NCBI RefSeq assembly: GCF_018320785.1 | Contig: NC_054873.1 | Location: 26,130,196 to 26,194,195, forward strand | Direction of reading: 5' to 3' | Origin: Cheilinus undulatus | Taxonomy: Eukaryota > Chordata > Actinopteri > Labriformes > Labridae | Length of the DNA stretch: 64,000 bases | Part shown: positions 1 through 12,060 of the stretch, in pieces | Layout: each line of letters opens with the position of its first letter | How positions within the stretch are numbered: the stretch's first letter is position 1 | The notes under the pieces: generated by a model | What the model was told of the DNA's origin: nothing | What the model saw: the letters and a program-made list of their open reading frames with translations, nothing else | Databases searched by the model: none | Translations under genes and position numbers: made by a program

Positions 1-316
1 GCTGATACTTCTCTTGAGGCCGATGCTTTCATCATCCTGACCTACATTTCGAGCAGAGAATAATAAACATGTTCTATGTGTTTATACCAAAAAAGAAGAA
101 AGCACCATATTCAGTGAGCCGCAGCACACAAGCAAAAACACATGATTCAAACTACTGTTTTTCTCAAGCTGCTTCTATTATTGTGTTCTTCCTTTGTTTT
201 TGTAACAATAACTATGGCACATACAGGGAGCATATAGTTCTCACACCACTGTAATGAGAAAAAATAGACACACGTAGAACAAGAGCAGTTTAATTGTAAT
301 GTTTTCAGGGTCTCAC

Positions 317-426
317 CATGTTGACGGCATCTTTATTGAAGGGGTTTCTGTCAGTGTTTTCTGGGTAGTGTACCAGAACCTTTGACTTGAAGAACCGTCG
401 AATGGGGCTCTGCTCAAAGCCTTCGC
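317..426 (-). CDS. dennd5b: dennd5b-like coding exon 2
   Basis: This exon has 110 bases. The acceptor TTTCAG precedes base 426 and the donor ATG|GTGAGA follows base 317. It encodes [20 protein letters not shown], then a YPEN stretch, and ends in DAVNM, so the next exon off the window should begin with the family's LCMPKG stretch. The usual family spelling WNPFDQDAV reads RNPFNKDAV here. Confidence 0.75.
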
Positions 427-3400
427 CTGAAAGACAGACACAGAGGAGAGATGCTTAGGACGCTATTGCATCAGCAAAGGCTGATCTCTGACCTTCATTT
501 CTGCTGAGTCAGAATTTCTGAGAAAGCAAAAAAAGGGAATTAATGACACCAGCTTTGATGTATAAAACAGATCAGATAGGACAGGATGAACTTGTTCATC
601 TGTTGTCGACGGTGCAACCAATTCTGCAGAGAAAGGGCGAAAAACCCTTCCAAAAGTTATGTAACTCACCTCATTAGCATAGAGATAGACTGGAAACGCA
701 GCAAAGCACCCCTCATCCCTGACACACTGCAGCACGAAACGTTGTACGCATGCAAGAATGAAAACATGCTGCTTCTTCATCCATCAAGAGGATAAAATAC
801 GAGAGATTTCTTTATAACAGCTGCCTGCATATATGAAAGGGCTGAATTTGCACCGGATACAAAGAAATCTTAACTCCATATTCCTGTTCTTATAATGCAG
901 GGATTTGATGCATGGCTCTGTCAGGCTCGAGTTTCTCCTATGTTCAGTTTCTGCAGCATGTGTCAGCTTCCAGCTTCTGTTACATTCAGAATGCTGCCTG
1001 TGTGCTGAAGAAGCTTGGACACAAGACATAGTAATAAACTGTGATTGTCATTGTGTTTGCAGTCGACTGTCAGCAGTGAATGAAGAACTTTCATTGTTCA
1101 CCATCTTTGTTAGGGGTGTCCTTGAGCAGTACAGTTGGACTGAATGTTCAGATTGTGCTGATTGCACTGCATGACATGAACAAAACAGACAAAAACTGTC
1201 GGTCTACACTGCAAACCTTGACCTTTGGCCACCACTGCGGTTACAGAGTCCTGTATTTTATGTCCTATGATGTTATTAAAGCTTGGTAAGGGCTATCTTC
1301 ACAGTATAGATGTGAAAATGAAGGGATATGGATGTTTGGCATGCAAGTTTGAGCAAGGTCTGCATAATAGAAGAACAATATATAATAGCAACAATATTGT
1401 TTAATATTGTGATAACGATATGAAGTTGGTGCGTCCTATCTTAAGATGACATAGTCCAATCTTACATGTTAGATTTTACAAATAGGTGACTGACATTCCA
1501 ACACCATTTTACTTTTATGTACTCATTGATTCATATCTTCATCTGCAAAATAGGAAATAAGACCCATCATTATTAATAAGCTTCATTATGGTGAGCTAAT
1601 AACCATATTGAACATGTCCATTTACAATACAGAAGACTCATAGCTGACATATAGGGGTCCACTATGATGGGAAATTGGTACCTGCCACCAGCCTGCATGT
1701 ACTTTTGAGCTGTGTTGGGTGAATTTCCCCAGCCTATTGGTAAATAAGCAGCCTAAGCTAACAGAGTGATTGTGTCACAGTACACGGCATAAATTAAACC
1801 CCTTTTTTCTGCTTATCCCTTATTCCTACCGTTGTTAAAAAAAGCCAGAATTCTGGCGTGAGACTGCAGAAATTGAGTTAAACACATTAAATTCTAGCAA
1901 GTCTGACAATCTTAATGTAATAAAATGCATGTAAATTGTATAGGCAGTGTCCCCTTAGGAAGCCCAGCAAATGTTTGCTTGGTTACATAGAGCACAAATT
2001 GGTCAAAAAACCAGGTTTAAAATGAGTGACAGATTAGGTGATTTATGCACCAACTATCTCTTATTAAAAAGCCTACACTTCAAATGCAATAAGCCTTATT
2101 GTATATATATATCATCTGATAATGGTGCTTGTTGTAATAGAGTGGCTGGAAAAAAATGTTTGTGGCTGGCATCAATCCTGGTCCACTCTCAACCAGTCAT
2201 AAAAAAAAGGCTGTATATTACCACTGCATCATTGCAAAATAAAGGTCTACATAAAAAACAGGCTTACATATGCCTGGGATTTCAATCTCTTTAATTCTGA
2301 GACTATGTGTGGAATAAACATCCCAAGTTAAGGGTTTCCTTCACATTAACACAGAACAAATATTTTTTAAACCCTGACATGCACATAACCTGACATGCCA
2401 AATGCATTTGTTTCACACATCCATCTGGGAAAGCTTCCATAGGAAATGTGTGGGAAAAGGCAGAGGATTTGAAAAAACTCGGAGTGTGATTGGATGAACA
2501 TTCTGTCTGTCACATCTTTATGGGCCAATCAGAGCAACAAAACATGTGACGTAGCCGCTATCAAGCTGTGTGTGCACAGCTACAGAGGAATAACACGAAA
2601 CATGGTGACTACAGACATGTAAGTACTTGACTTTTGTCGTTCTTTAATGGAGTTCACTGCTGTTCTTTGTTATTCTTTTAACACAGAAATGTCATCATGT
2701 TCTGATAAAACTGGTGCTTTAGCAGCATTCACGCTAATCTCTTCCGCCATAATTGCACCGGCCTCTTGCTGCTGCTTGTTAACGTCACAACTCTGCCGCG
2801 CCTGAAAGAACTGCCCCTGGTCGCTGATTGGCCCTGTCACTTTCTAACCGGGCCCAAACGGTTCAGATGGGAGCTTTGCAAGATGGATTCGCCAGTGAAA
2901 AACAAGAAAACGGGCGTATCCATCTGCTTTGCAAGGTTAACATGCAGATCAATTACAGAATAAATAAAGTAACTGCATGAAGACATAATAGCTATTATAA
3001 TTTAGTTTAATTGCCTGATATTTCATGTAGCAAAGAAGACTGACTGAAGCACATAAGTTAGTATTTAAGTTTCAAAATTGCATACACAAGTAATAATGAG
3101 CTGATATTTGAACCGAGATAGGCCGTAAGTTTTGATTTATTTAAAGAAAACAGACAAATCTATATAACATTAGAATATGAGCATCCCTATACAGCTGGAA
3201 TGGACAAATGCTTGTATCAGGGGCAGGTGTTTGATTATGAGATTGGCAGTCAAATAAGGCTCTTCTGACCATATCATTGAATATTTGGGGTCAAACTTGA
3301 TATAAATTGGGATAAATCAAGAGATGTTCAAGACTTCCAATTAACTTTAATTTACTCTTAAAGCTTCTAAGCAAAATTCTTCATGTACAGCAGTTTAAGC

Positions 3401-6400
3401 ACTAGAGTGCTGCAGATATTTTAACAAGGTATCTATATAAAAGTTAAAAGTAAGCATGCTGCAAAAAAGACCACTGCTTGTATGCATAAAATCTGTTCCT
3501 TTTAGGGACGCGCTGATGCACTGGTTTAACATTGTTATTTTGGCCCTGTTAATAAACAATTGCAATTGGCATAGAATGTGGCATGAACAGATACAGCAGC
3601 AAATGCTTATCTGCTGTGTCTAATCAGTGTCATGCTGGTATAAAGTATACCTCAATGCTGAATCAAATTAGAGATTTTTCCAGAGAAGAAGTTGGCGGTT
3701 GGACAAACTCTGGTCTGTTTCCATGCTCAAACATAAGACTCTTTAAAAAGGTTTCTGTAAAGTGTCATATCATGGCAAACTCAAGCTGGAGAGCACAGCT
3801 ACGCTCTGTTGATGAGCTCATTCACCTCACCTAGGAGATGACGCACAGAAGAAGCTGTGCCACAGGCATAGTGAGAAAGGAAGAACGCCACTTCAAGTTG
3901 AAATGACTCACCCTGGTAGGTGGGAGACAGCTAATGGAGGAGAGAGGGGGAGTCAATGTTCTCTGCTACTGGTACAAATTGGTGTCAGTGCTGAGAGGCA
4001 GAATGCAGCCTTGTTAACGGACACCTAGTTGCCATGGTAGCAATTTCTGCTTTGGTCTTCAAGATAGCCATCTTGGCAGGGCTAATCAAAGCTACGTCAC
4101 TTTGTGTTTCTCCAGCTGACCCATTTAAAAGCCACACTCCTTTAACATTAATTCCCATCAAAGAGTCTGCACAGTGTGGTTGTTAACAGTGCGGATTAGG
4201 AGGGAGGTTTGTTTCAGTGCTTAAACGCCTGCTTCAGAGAGGCTTGAATGCCTGTTTCAGAGAGGCTGTAATTATCACGCTTCCTCTTTACACTCCTCAC
4301 TAACACACAGTGGAAACCATGAGTGAAATACAAATGCTGAATAAAATGTGATGTCTTCAAACTAGCTGCAAACAAGAAGTTTTTTTTTTTTATAGAAACA
4401 GAGAGGGGCTGAGCGCTGAAATTACAGATCTTTGTTTTCACACCAAACCTTGTCTCTTATTTATATTAATAACGATATACAAAAGTAAATGAGTATGGAT
4501 ATTAAGTACAAAATTTATCTTTGTTATTTGAAAACACCCTTTTCCCCACACAGGCGACAGAGTCATTCATCAAACATAATAGCATGGGCCTAATCATGTT
4601 TGATTGACCCAAGGGGTTAAGCTGAGGATGCTCAAGAGAAAATGTAGATTTTAATTTTACAAGATCTCAATTTTCCATTAATATATATTATCAATAAAAA
4701 TGATTCAGCGCAAGGTCCAAAAACTGAATACAATTCTTATGGAAATCGACATGAATTATTTGGCCCAAATCATGAAGAAACTGTGAAAATGTCCAACACA
4801 CTTAACAGAAACCAAAGATGATCCTTTCAAACTGCTTGTTTAACCTGATCAGCTGTAAAACAGCCAAAAGATACTCAGTTTGATTTAACAAGTACCATTA
4901 TCAGTAAAGGAGGACAGGGTAAAAGTAAACATCTGGCACACAGGACAAGAGAGAGAGGCAGAGAGAGAAGCAGAGGTGCTAAGCTGAAGCTAAGCTAGGC
5001 AAGGCTAACTTGTAGTTAAAGAGGAAAGGGAGGCAAAGAACGTAGCTGCTTCACAGTGAAAGTGATAATTTAACTTTACCTTGATTGACGCAATGAAAAA
5101 CACAGCAACAAAGCAACTGTACAAACAGGAAGTGATGCAATATGATCACCATACGCCAGCACGTCAGAGATCAGGGCACGCATTGGGTAAGAGGAAATTG
5201 AAAGGCACGACAATTTTAAATCTGTTTGAAAATCTGTACGTATTTATGATTTTTTATGGCACCATTTTCGAACCAGTCCACCAAAGTAGTCTCCTGAAAA
5301 GTATCAAGGACAATTGGTGCATCAGTGTTGTATGCAAATCGAGACAGACAGGCCTCCAATAATAGAAGGAGGATATAAAGTTACATGACATCACGTTTTG
5401 CACTGAAGGACAAGCATCCTTATATTCTATTTCCTCATGATGACATGGAAACCTGTTGTTTTGTCTTGGCTTGTTTATCTCATATCCCTGGTGTTACAAA
5501 AGCACAAAACAAATAGAAATAAGCCTAATGCGCCTCATCAGTGTGAATATTGGCATGGAATGACATGGGTGAGCCTGCTACTATGACTGGAGTATTGTTC
5601 AATTTTCTAAATAAACAGTTAATTTAAAATGAGAAAACAGAGATAATCTGACAAATTAATCTTGTATAAAGGGAACTAAAACAACGTAAATTCAATTGTT
5701 ATCAGTGGAACACTGAGTAAACAAAGCATCTAGATGCATCTTTATTCAGGGCCTCTGTGGTTTTACATTTCTTGCTTATTTTACATTTGGATGAATTTGG
5801 ACAAATATTTATACATATGTATGATAATGCTATTTGTGCATATATATGTTAATCAGTGGGAATATAATTTCTTATTCTATTTATTTGTGTAAATGTGCGC
5901 TTATGATCAGATGTACAGATTTATTTTTCTTTTCAAAATTATAAAATAAAAAGTATTAAAAAATAATGCTATCTACTATTGATTCAGCTCTAATCCTCAG
6001 TACAGCCACTTGACTGCCAATATTGTCAGTCTTTTAGAGGACATTTTGACTTTGACAGTCATCCCCACGTTTTAACATTAATCACGGACATTTAGCACCC
6101 TGAACTGCTCCCCATGTCTGAAGCAGGCTCATTTAATGAGAAGTGATTGAGCACTCTTAAAGATGGGCATCCGTCATCTTCACCAACAGAATAACTCCCT
6201 CCCTCCCATACATCATATCATTACTGGAGTCAATGAGGGCAAATACAAACACTGGGGAGAGATTAAAATGGCAGCAAATGGCTGCTGGCACTGACTGATG
6301 AGGAGTTTTTCCTTTTTAGCTCAAACAGTTTAAATCAATTCTTCTTTACATCACAGATTTGTCCTTCCACTTGAGATAAATCAAGAAAAATGACACATTT

Positions 6401-8441
6401 TCCTTTGTGTCTCAGCCTGAGACTCAGACATAGTTCTGAGCTTAAAATAAAAAGGATAAAAGTAAATGTGGCGGGGCCTAAAAATAAAATAAGACAGACT
6501 GGAATTTCTTTTGTTAACAAGACACGTGCAAAACATCTCGGTGCTGTCTGTTCAGCGCTACAAAGCAGCTCTCAAATGTTCGGTCAGGGAGTTCTTGCCC
6601 TCTGCTGATGTCACCCCCCTCCCCAGTCACCAGGCCTGAACTGGCGTCCAGTGTGCCAACAGACAACGTCATGTGAAATTTGATTAGGCTGCAGAAAACA
6701 CACAGGGGCATCTATTGAGAAGCCAACAAGAGCAGATTGTTTCTCTGTAGGCATTCACTAATTACACACACAGACACAGGCAGAGATACTGCATCAGTTC
6801 TCACATCCAAACTCCTGCTACTGCATGTGTATTAAAGAGTAAACATCCCTGGCTATGCTGCAGTGTAAGGAATATGTATGACGAGAATGGAATCCCTTGA
6901 AAGGAGCAGAGCCCCCTGCTGCAGAGACGACCTGCTGTTACATAAGCAGATTGCTGGAGCTCAGATATACTCGCCAGTAGCAGCGCTGTCATCGCTGCAG
7001 GGAGCCAGCTATCAGAGTCCCCAATGGTTAGAGAGTGAGCACTAAATAATCTGCAGCCTGGCTACCCTTTCCATCATGATACAGTCAGATTTGCTATTAA
7101 CTAAAACATCCTTCAGCTGAGGGAGGAAAAAACACAAGGCAGGGTTTTGCTTCAGCCTCTCCGAGGATCTGCTCCACATGTGCTACGTTTCTTCAACAAA
7201 ATACAGAAGAATGCAGGGTGGGACGACTACAATTCACAGCCAGAAGTGATGCTGAAGCTGCCTTTACAGTTCTTTTTCCCCACAGCGAGTGATGCTTATG
7301 CAAAGCAAAAACACGTGCACACGTAATGGAGAGCCCAAGGGTGAAATCTGTCCTCACTTCACCCAGAAACATGTCAACACCTCAAAGAGGAAGCTTACAC
7401 CACCTGATACCTCATTTTTAACTTCCACTAATAAACCATCATGCGCAGCATCACTGCAGCTGATGTCACCGTGGCACCAACATCTCATTTCTCTATCTCT
7501 CCTGTACTTATGGTGGGAAAATATGTTTAGCTCCAGCAAAACAAAGGATCCATCTGTGTTTTTTTCACAGTGTGGGCATGATATAGCAGCAGCAGCAGAT
7601 TATCACTGCTTTCAGATTTACAGAAGAGTGTAATCTGGGAGCTCCTGTGTTATCCATGAACCACTACCGCCTGCCTGGATGCTCCATCTGTACTCCAGTT
7701 TTTTTTGGGCAGGACTGGAGGCTGTTGTCATCTTTCTATTAAATCCTTTCTTCGCTATATTTCTTCATCCTGGTGCATGGGTGGATGACTTGCAGGAAAA
7801 ACTCAACAGAGCTGTAGTGTCAGTGCTGTCAGACTAAAAATATGATGAAAACACAAAGAGAGGAGGTGCAATGTTTTCCCAGAGTGGAGATCACACAAAG
7901 GGACAAGAGGATGGGGTCATGTGGTTTAATTATTAATTTAGATTCAATTAAATCTTATGGAAAGGGTCATTCTCTTCACTGTTTTTCATTTTGCACGATT
8001 ATGTCCCGTCTTTAACAGTGTTGCCGATATTTACGGATGCATTGAAATAACACAAATCACACACACACAAAAACTAATCTGACATAACTGACCCATATGA
8101 ACATTGTTAGCCAAATTAAGAGCTAGTCCTCTGACAGATATGTTGTCAACAAAGGAGAGGAAGAGAAATGTGACGTCCAACCAAATTATTCAAATGGATG
8201 TCACACAAACAAACATGGCCTACATGAAGTGTTAAATGTTTGGAATCGAAACATGACATTAACACATCAAAATCTGAGTCTGTATTTTTTGCTCTTGGTG
8301 GGTTTTTCTGAGCTTTATAGACCGTGTACCTGCTCCGTCGTCCGGCTCCAGGCCCGTCTCCGTGTCCACCCCACACACAACAAAATAGTGGGCGAAACGG
8401 CAAGAAGCCGATCCCGAGCTCGATCCTGCAGTCCCGTTCAT
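317..8441 (-). CDS. dennd5b: DENND5-family Rab regulator (dennd5b-like), first two coding exons only
   Basis: Coding segments are complement(8330..8441) and complement(317..426); the rest of the gene is off the left edge. DENND5 proteins carry a tripartite DENN domain with Rab GEF activity, plus RUN and PLAT domains; only the extreme N-terminus is seen here. Exon 1 gives [16 protein letters not shown] followed by TGLEPD, and exon 2 gives [16 protein letters not shown] and then KDAVNM. These match the conserved start of DENND5A/B. The AHYFV and DAVNM spellings favour the B paralogue, while DTETGLEPD is more like A. The phases agree: exon 1 is 112 bases and leaves one base, and exon 2 is 110 bases and ends in phase 0. 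Splice sites are GCAG|GTACAC, TTTCAG|GC and CATG|GTGAGA. The gene may instead be a diverged dennd5a or third paralogue. Confidence 0.72.
427..8329 (-). other. dennd5b-like intron 1
   Basis: This 7.9-kb intron lies between the two DENND5 exons. It contains a 554-bp MITE at 2386-2939. I see no other exon, RNA gene or transposase in it. The remainder is AT-rich unique-looking sequence with short purine runs (for example around 4950-4980). Confidence 0.6.
2386..2939. mobile_element. MITE copy A, 554 bp
   Basis: This copy begins TAACCTGACATG and ends CTTTGCAAGGTTA, which gives imperfect terminal inverted repeats sharing the CAGATGGAT core. The flanks are ACATGCACA (2377-2385) and ACATGCAGA (2940-2948), a likely 8-9-bp target duplication with one mismatch. 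A second copy of the same length lies at 51382-51935. There is no transposase, so this is a non-autonomous DNA element; the 8-9-bp duplication would suit hAT. Confidence 0.75.
8330..8441 (-). CDS. dennd5b: dennd5b-like coding exon 1 (start codon)
   Basis: The start ATG lies at 8441-8439. The exon encodes a Ser/Gly-rich leader ([13 protein letters not shown]) and then [20 protein letters not shown], the beginning of the upstream DENN module. The donor GCAG|GTACACGG follows base 8330. A longer minus-strand open frame crosses the same bases in another phase but has no DENND5 similarity. Confidence 0.75.
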
Positions 8442-8760
8442 CCTCGACGCGTCGGTTGTGTCTGAGAGCTCCGTTTACTTCTACTGCTGGACGTGGTGGA
8501 TGTTCATAGCTGAGCGAGGAGGCTAATCCGAAACGGTGATCCTGATCGGTGCGCTGGCTTGCTGCTCGCCTGGCCGACCGCACGCTCCGATCCGCGGTGT
8601 GACTCTGCTGGAGCTCCGGAGGATCCAGAGATGGTCATCCTGGGGGAAGGAGGGGGAGGAGGCAGTGTGTAGGCCTGCGAGAGTAGGAGAGGGAGGGAGG
8701 AAACAATAGAGCTGAACGCAATATCATCATCAGTGCGAAATCTGCCTCATTTTGAAAGGT
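8442..8760 (-). promoter_or_regulatory. Probable 5' UTR and promoter of the dennd5b-like gene
   Basis: GC- and CpG-rich DNA lies immediately upstream of the DENND5 start codon, in contrast to the AT-rich DNA on both sides. There is no clear TATA box, and the CpG-island type fits a broadly expressed gene. The transcription start cannot be placed. Confidence 0.4.
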
Positions 8761-10149
8761 GCTACCCATCACATTCGTCATCAGTTTAATAAGGGAGAAG
8801 CAGGGATTTAATTTAAAAATCCGTCTAAGCGGAAATAAACTAATAGTCGTGGGATATTTGTCTTGCTATCCTTAATCTAGTCTGTTAGCCATTTTTTCTG
8901 TATCCATAATACAATAATCCATCCAATGATTATAAAAAGGCTAGCAATGTATCAAGGTATTGCCAATGACTTGCTTGTCATACTGGATAGAAATATGAGA
9001 GCAAATTGGATTGTAAGTGCTTAAAGGAGCACTCCCCATTTTTATATATGGGCTATGCTGGTATTTTACTCCGACTATGCTCATTTTTTAAATTGATGAA
9101 ACTATTTATAGTCTCCCCAAAACACCTAGCAGGTCAGATGAAATCTCACTGTCTGGGCTGTATGACACACCTGATATAAAGCATGTAACACCATCAAGCA
9201 TGAGTCCTTAATATGTGGTGTGCCTGTGGTACAGTAGTGTAGAGTAACAATTATCTGTACTAACAAATCACATAACACACACTACATATGTAAAAATAAC
9301 AATAGTTATAGTAAAACTTATATAAAATGGCTCTCAAGCAGTATCCAGATCTTATCCTCACATAAAAGAGCCAACTCCTTGAACCGGCTCCTTAATGAAT
9401 GACCCATCACAGATACATTCAGGTCTGACCAAGCAGTAAGACTAAAAACATGTTCTGTGAGTGATGGTACTGGATAGGAATGTCCAAACATTTTTCTCTG
9501 AGTCATCAACTGCAAAATATTTGGATAAAAGGGGCATGTTGATAAACATCCCCTTTAATGTGTCAAAGATGGAAACCAATCCAGTGTAGGTTAAGATATG
9601 CTAAATCAGTGGCTTTCAACTTCTTTTTTTTTTTTTTTTGCCCAAGGCACACGTGAGATCAAGCAAAAGTCTCAAGGCACACCATAAATATATTCATGTA
9701 AAATAACCTTTGTTGTATTTGTTATAGTATCTTTAGTCACTGTATAATTTTAGTAATAATGTATGTTGCACAAATTCCCACAGTGCACCTGGATATGCCT
9801 CTAGGACCAGTGTGCCTTGCCACACCATTTGGGGACCACTGTGCTAAATCACTGAATATGTTGACTGAAAAAACACCTTCCACACAGCTTTCCATTAAAG
9901 GTAGGCAAGAGAAATTGCCTATTAAATGTTATGGATTTAGGGGGTTGATTAGACCCTGGTTCACCACCAGTGGGAGACACTGATGACTCATCTCTACATT
10001 CATACAAAATCAAGAACTAACTGCAAAAAGCTGCTAAACTTAATAGGAGTGTTGGTGCGGGAAGCTGATAGGCTATGTGTGTTTTCTGTAAATCAGACCT
10101 TGAGATGAAATCATTATATTAGGTTTTTTTCAAAATATATTAAACATTC
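8761..10149. other. Intergenic DNA
   Basis: This stretch is AT-rich with no supported gene. It contains one MITE at 9607-9841 and otherwise nothing I recognise. Confidence 0.5.
9607..9841. mobile_element. hAT-type MITE, 235 bp, with perfect 8-bp target duplication
   Basis: The element begins CAGTGGCTTTCAAC and ends TTTGGGGACCACTG, so the ends are imperfect inverted repeats (CAGTGG / CCACTG). It is flanked by TGCTAAAT at 9599-9606 and again at 9842-9849, a perfect 8-bp duplication typical of hAT transposition. Inside are a poly-T run after the left end and the GGCACAC phrases common in fish MITEs of this kind. It has no coding capacity. Confidence 0.85.
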
Positions 10150-12060
10150 AAAACTCAAATTCCAAAAAAGTTGGTGTACTGTGTAAAATGTAAATGAAAA
10201 CAGAATGCAATGATTTACAAATCACATTAATCCATGTTTTATTCACAACAGGAAAAAACATCACAAGAAATTTTACCATTTCATGAAAAATACTGGCTCA
10301 TTTTCAATTTTGATGGCAGCAATAGGCAGTTGCCTGGGGTGCCATACTACAGGGGGTCTGGATGTGAGCCCTGAACATTTTGAATGAACCAGCATTACAG
10401 ATTGCCAACTCCTGAGCTTCATACTCTAAGCTCTGTGCCACTTGGTTCAGCCTCTCCATCTCTCCTCTGTCCCCCACAGGCACATTTCAAAATCTAATGG
10501 ACCAAACAGCCACAAGTATCAACAGTAGAATATAAACACCTGTACCCAACCATTCGTGAGAACTGGTGTTATAATGGATACCATGTAACCATATGGCAAT
10601 ATTTGACATTGGAGGTCACTGGTTTGGGACCTGGTTTGTCAATGTTTGGGAATAATAAGGAAAAAATAAAAGTCTTATCCTTTTTAATTAAATAATGAAT
10701 TTTATTATTATTATTATTATAATATTAAATTGAACTAATGGTGCAAGAAATGCACAGAAACTCCAAATTTTAACCATAAAAGTTCAATGATATTGACTGT
10801 AAAGCAAATTCAAGACCCACATTTCAGATTTTGGTGATTATTTATTTTTTTTGTTTTGCCGTAAATAAAGTGCCCGGAGTGCATAAAATACAAAAAGTAA
10901 AAAAATAAAAATAAAAATAAAACAATTGAGCTTTATTCAATATAAAAATCTGACTGGGGGCTGGGAGTAGACTGGGGTATAAAAGTCCTCAATGTAAAAT
11001 TGAGGTCATAAAAGGTCATAAAAGATGGATAAATCTTTGTGCGCAAAGGCAGGGGCCAAAGGTCAAAACAGGATATTTGTGATATCTGGGCCCTCAAGCA
11101 TCACTGCATTAAAAACAGGCATGATTCTGTACTGGAAATCACCGCATGGGCTCAGGTACACTTCCAGAAATCATTGTCTGTCAACACTGTTTGCTGTGCC
11201 ATTCACAAATGCAAGTTAAAGCTGTATTATGCAAAAGCCATCCAGAAATGCCACCATTTTCTCTGGGCAAAAACACATTTAAAAATGGACCAAGGGAAAA
11301 TGGAAAACTGTTCTGTGGTCAGGTGAATAACAATGAAATTATTTTTGAAATCCACAGACACCATGTGGACTAAAGAGGAGAGGGACCATCCAGCTTGTTA
11401 TCAGCGCAGTTTAAAAGCCTTCATCTCTGATGGTAAGGGGTTACATTTGTGCCTATAGCGTGGGCAGCTTACACATCTGGAAAAACACTATCAGTGCTAA
11501 AAAGTGTATAGTGTTTGGAGCAACATATGCTCCCATCCAGACAATGCCTCTTTTAGGGAAGGCCTTGCATATTTCTGCAAGAGAATGCTTCACACTATAA
11601 AGCATCTATCACAACATCATGGCTTCACAGCAGAAGAGTCCTGCCTGCAGTCAAGACCTTTGACTAATAGAAAACATCATAAAAGAAAAATCCAGCAAAG
11701 AAGACCAAAAACTGCTGAGCAGCTGGAAATGTGCATTGGGCAAAAATGGGATGACAACCCTCTCCCACAGCTCCAGAAACTGGTCTACTCACATCCCAGA
11801 TGTTTACAGGCAGTGATTTAAAGAAGAGGGGGTGCAATAAAATGGTAAACTCATGTCCCTGCTGTTACTTTTTTGAGATGTGTTGCTGCCGTCAAATTCA
11901 AAATGAGGAGTAACAATTTTCATAAAACAGTAAAATGTCTCAGTTTCAACATGTTATATTCTACTGAGAATACAATTTGGGTTTATGAGATTTGCAATTC
12001 ATTGCATTCTATTTGTATTTATTTTATACAATGCCCAAACTTCTTTGAAATCAGAATCAT
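10150..12060 (+). mobile_element. Decayed Tc1/mariner-type transposon
   Basis: Long inverted termini pair at about 10155-10260 and 11950-12050: the left reads AATGCAATGATTTACAAATC and the right reads GATTTGCAATTCATTGCATT. Between them is a transposase relic on the plus strand. A late part at 11504-11821 contains PDNASFREGLAYFCKR and later QKWDDNPLPQLQKLV, the usual C-terminal region of fish Tc1/mariner transposases. Frames are broken by stops, so this is a dead copy. An unrelated-looking A/T-rich stretch around 10680-10930 may be a further insertion. Confidence 0.7.

Noticed and set aside
2766..2963. Small open frame resembling the one at 51763-52041
   Set aside because: The likeness exists only because both lie in copies of the same MITE; the frames differ outside the shared DNA.
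8146..8583. 145-codon minus-strand open frame
   Set aside because: It overlaps dennd5b exon 1 in a different phase and ignores the donor at 8330. The other frame carries the family motif.
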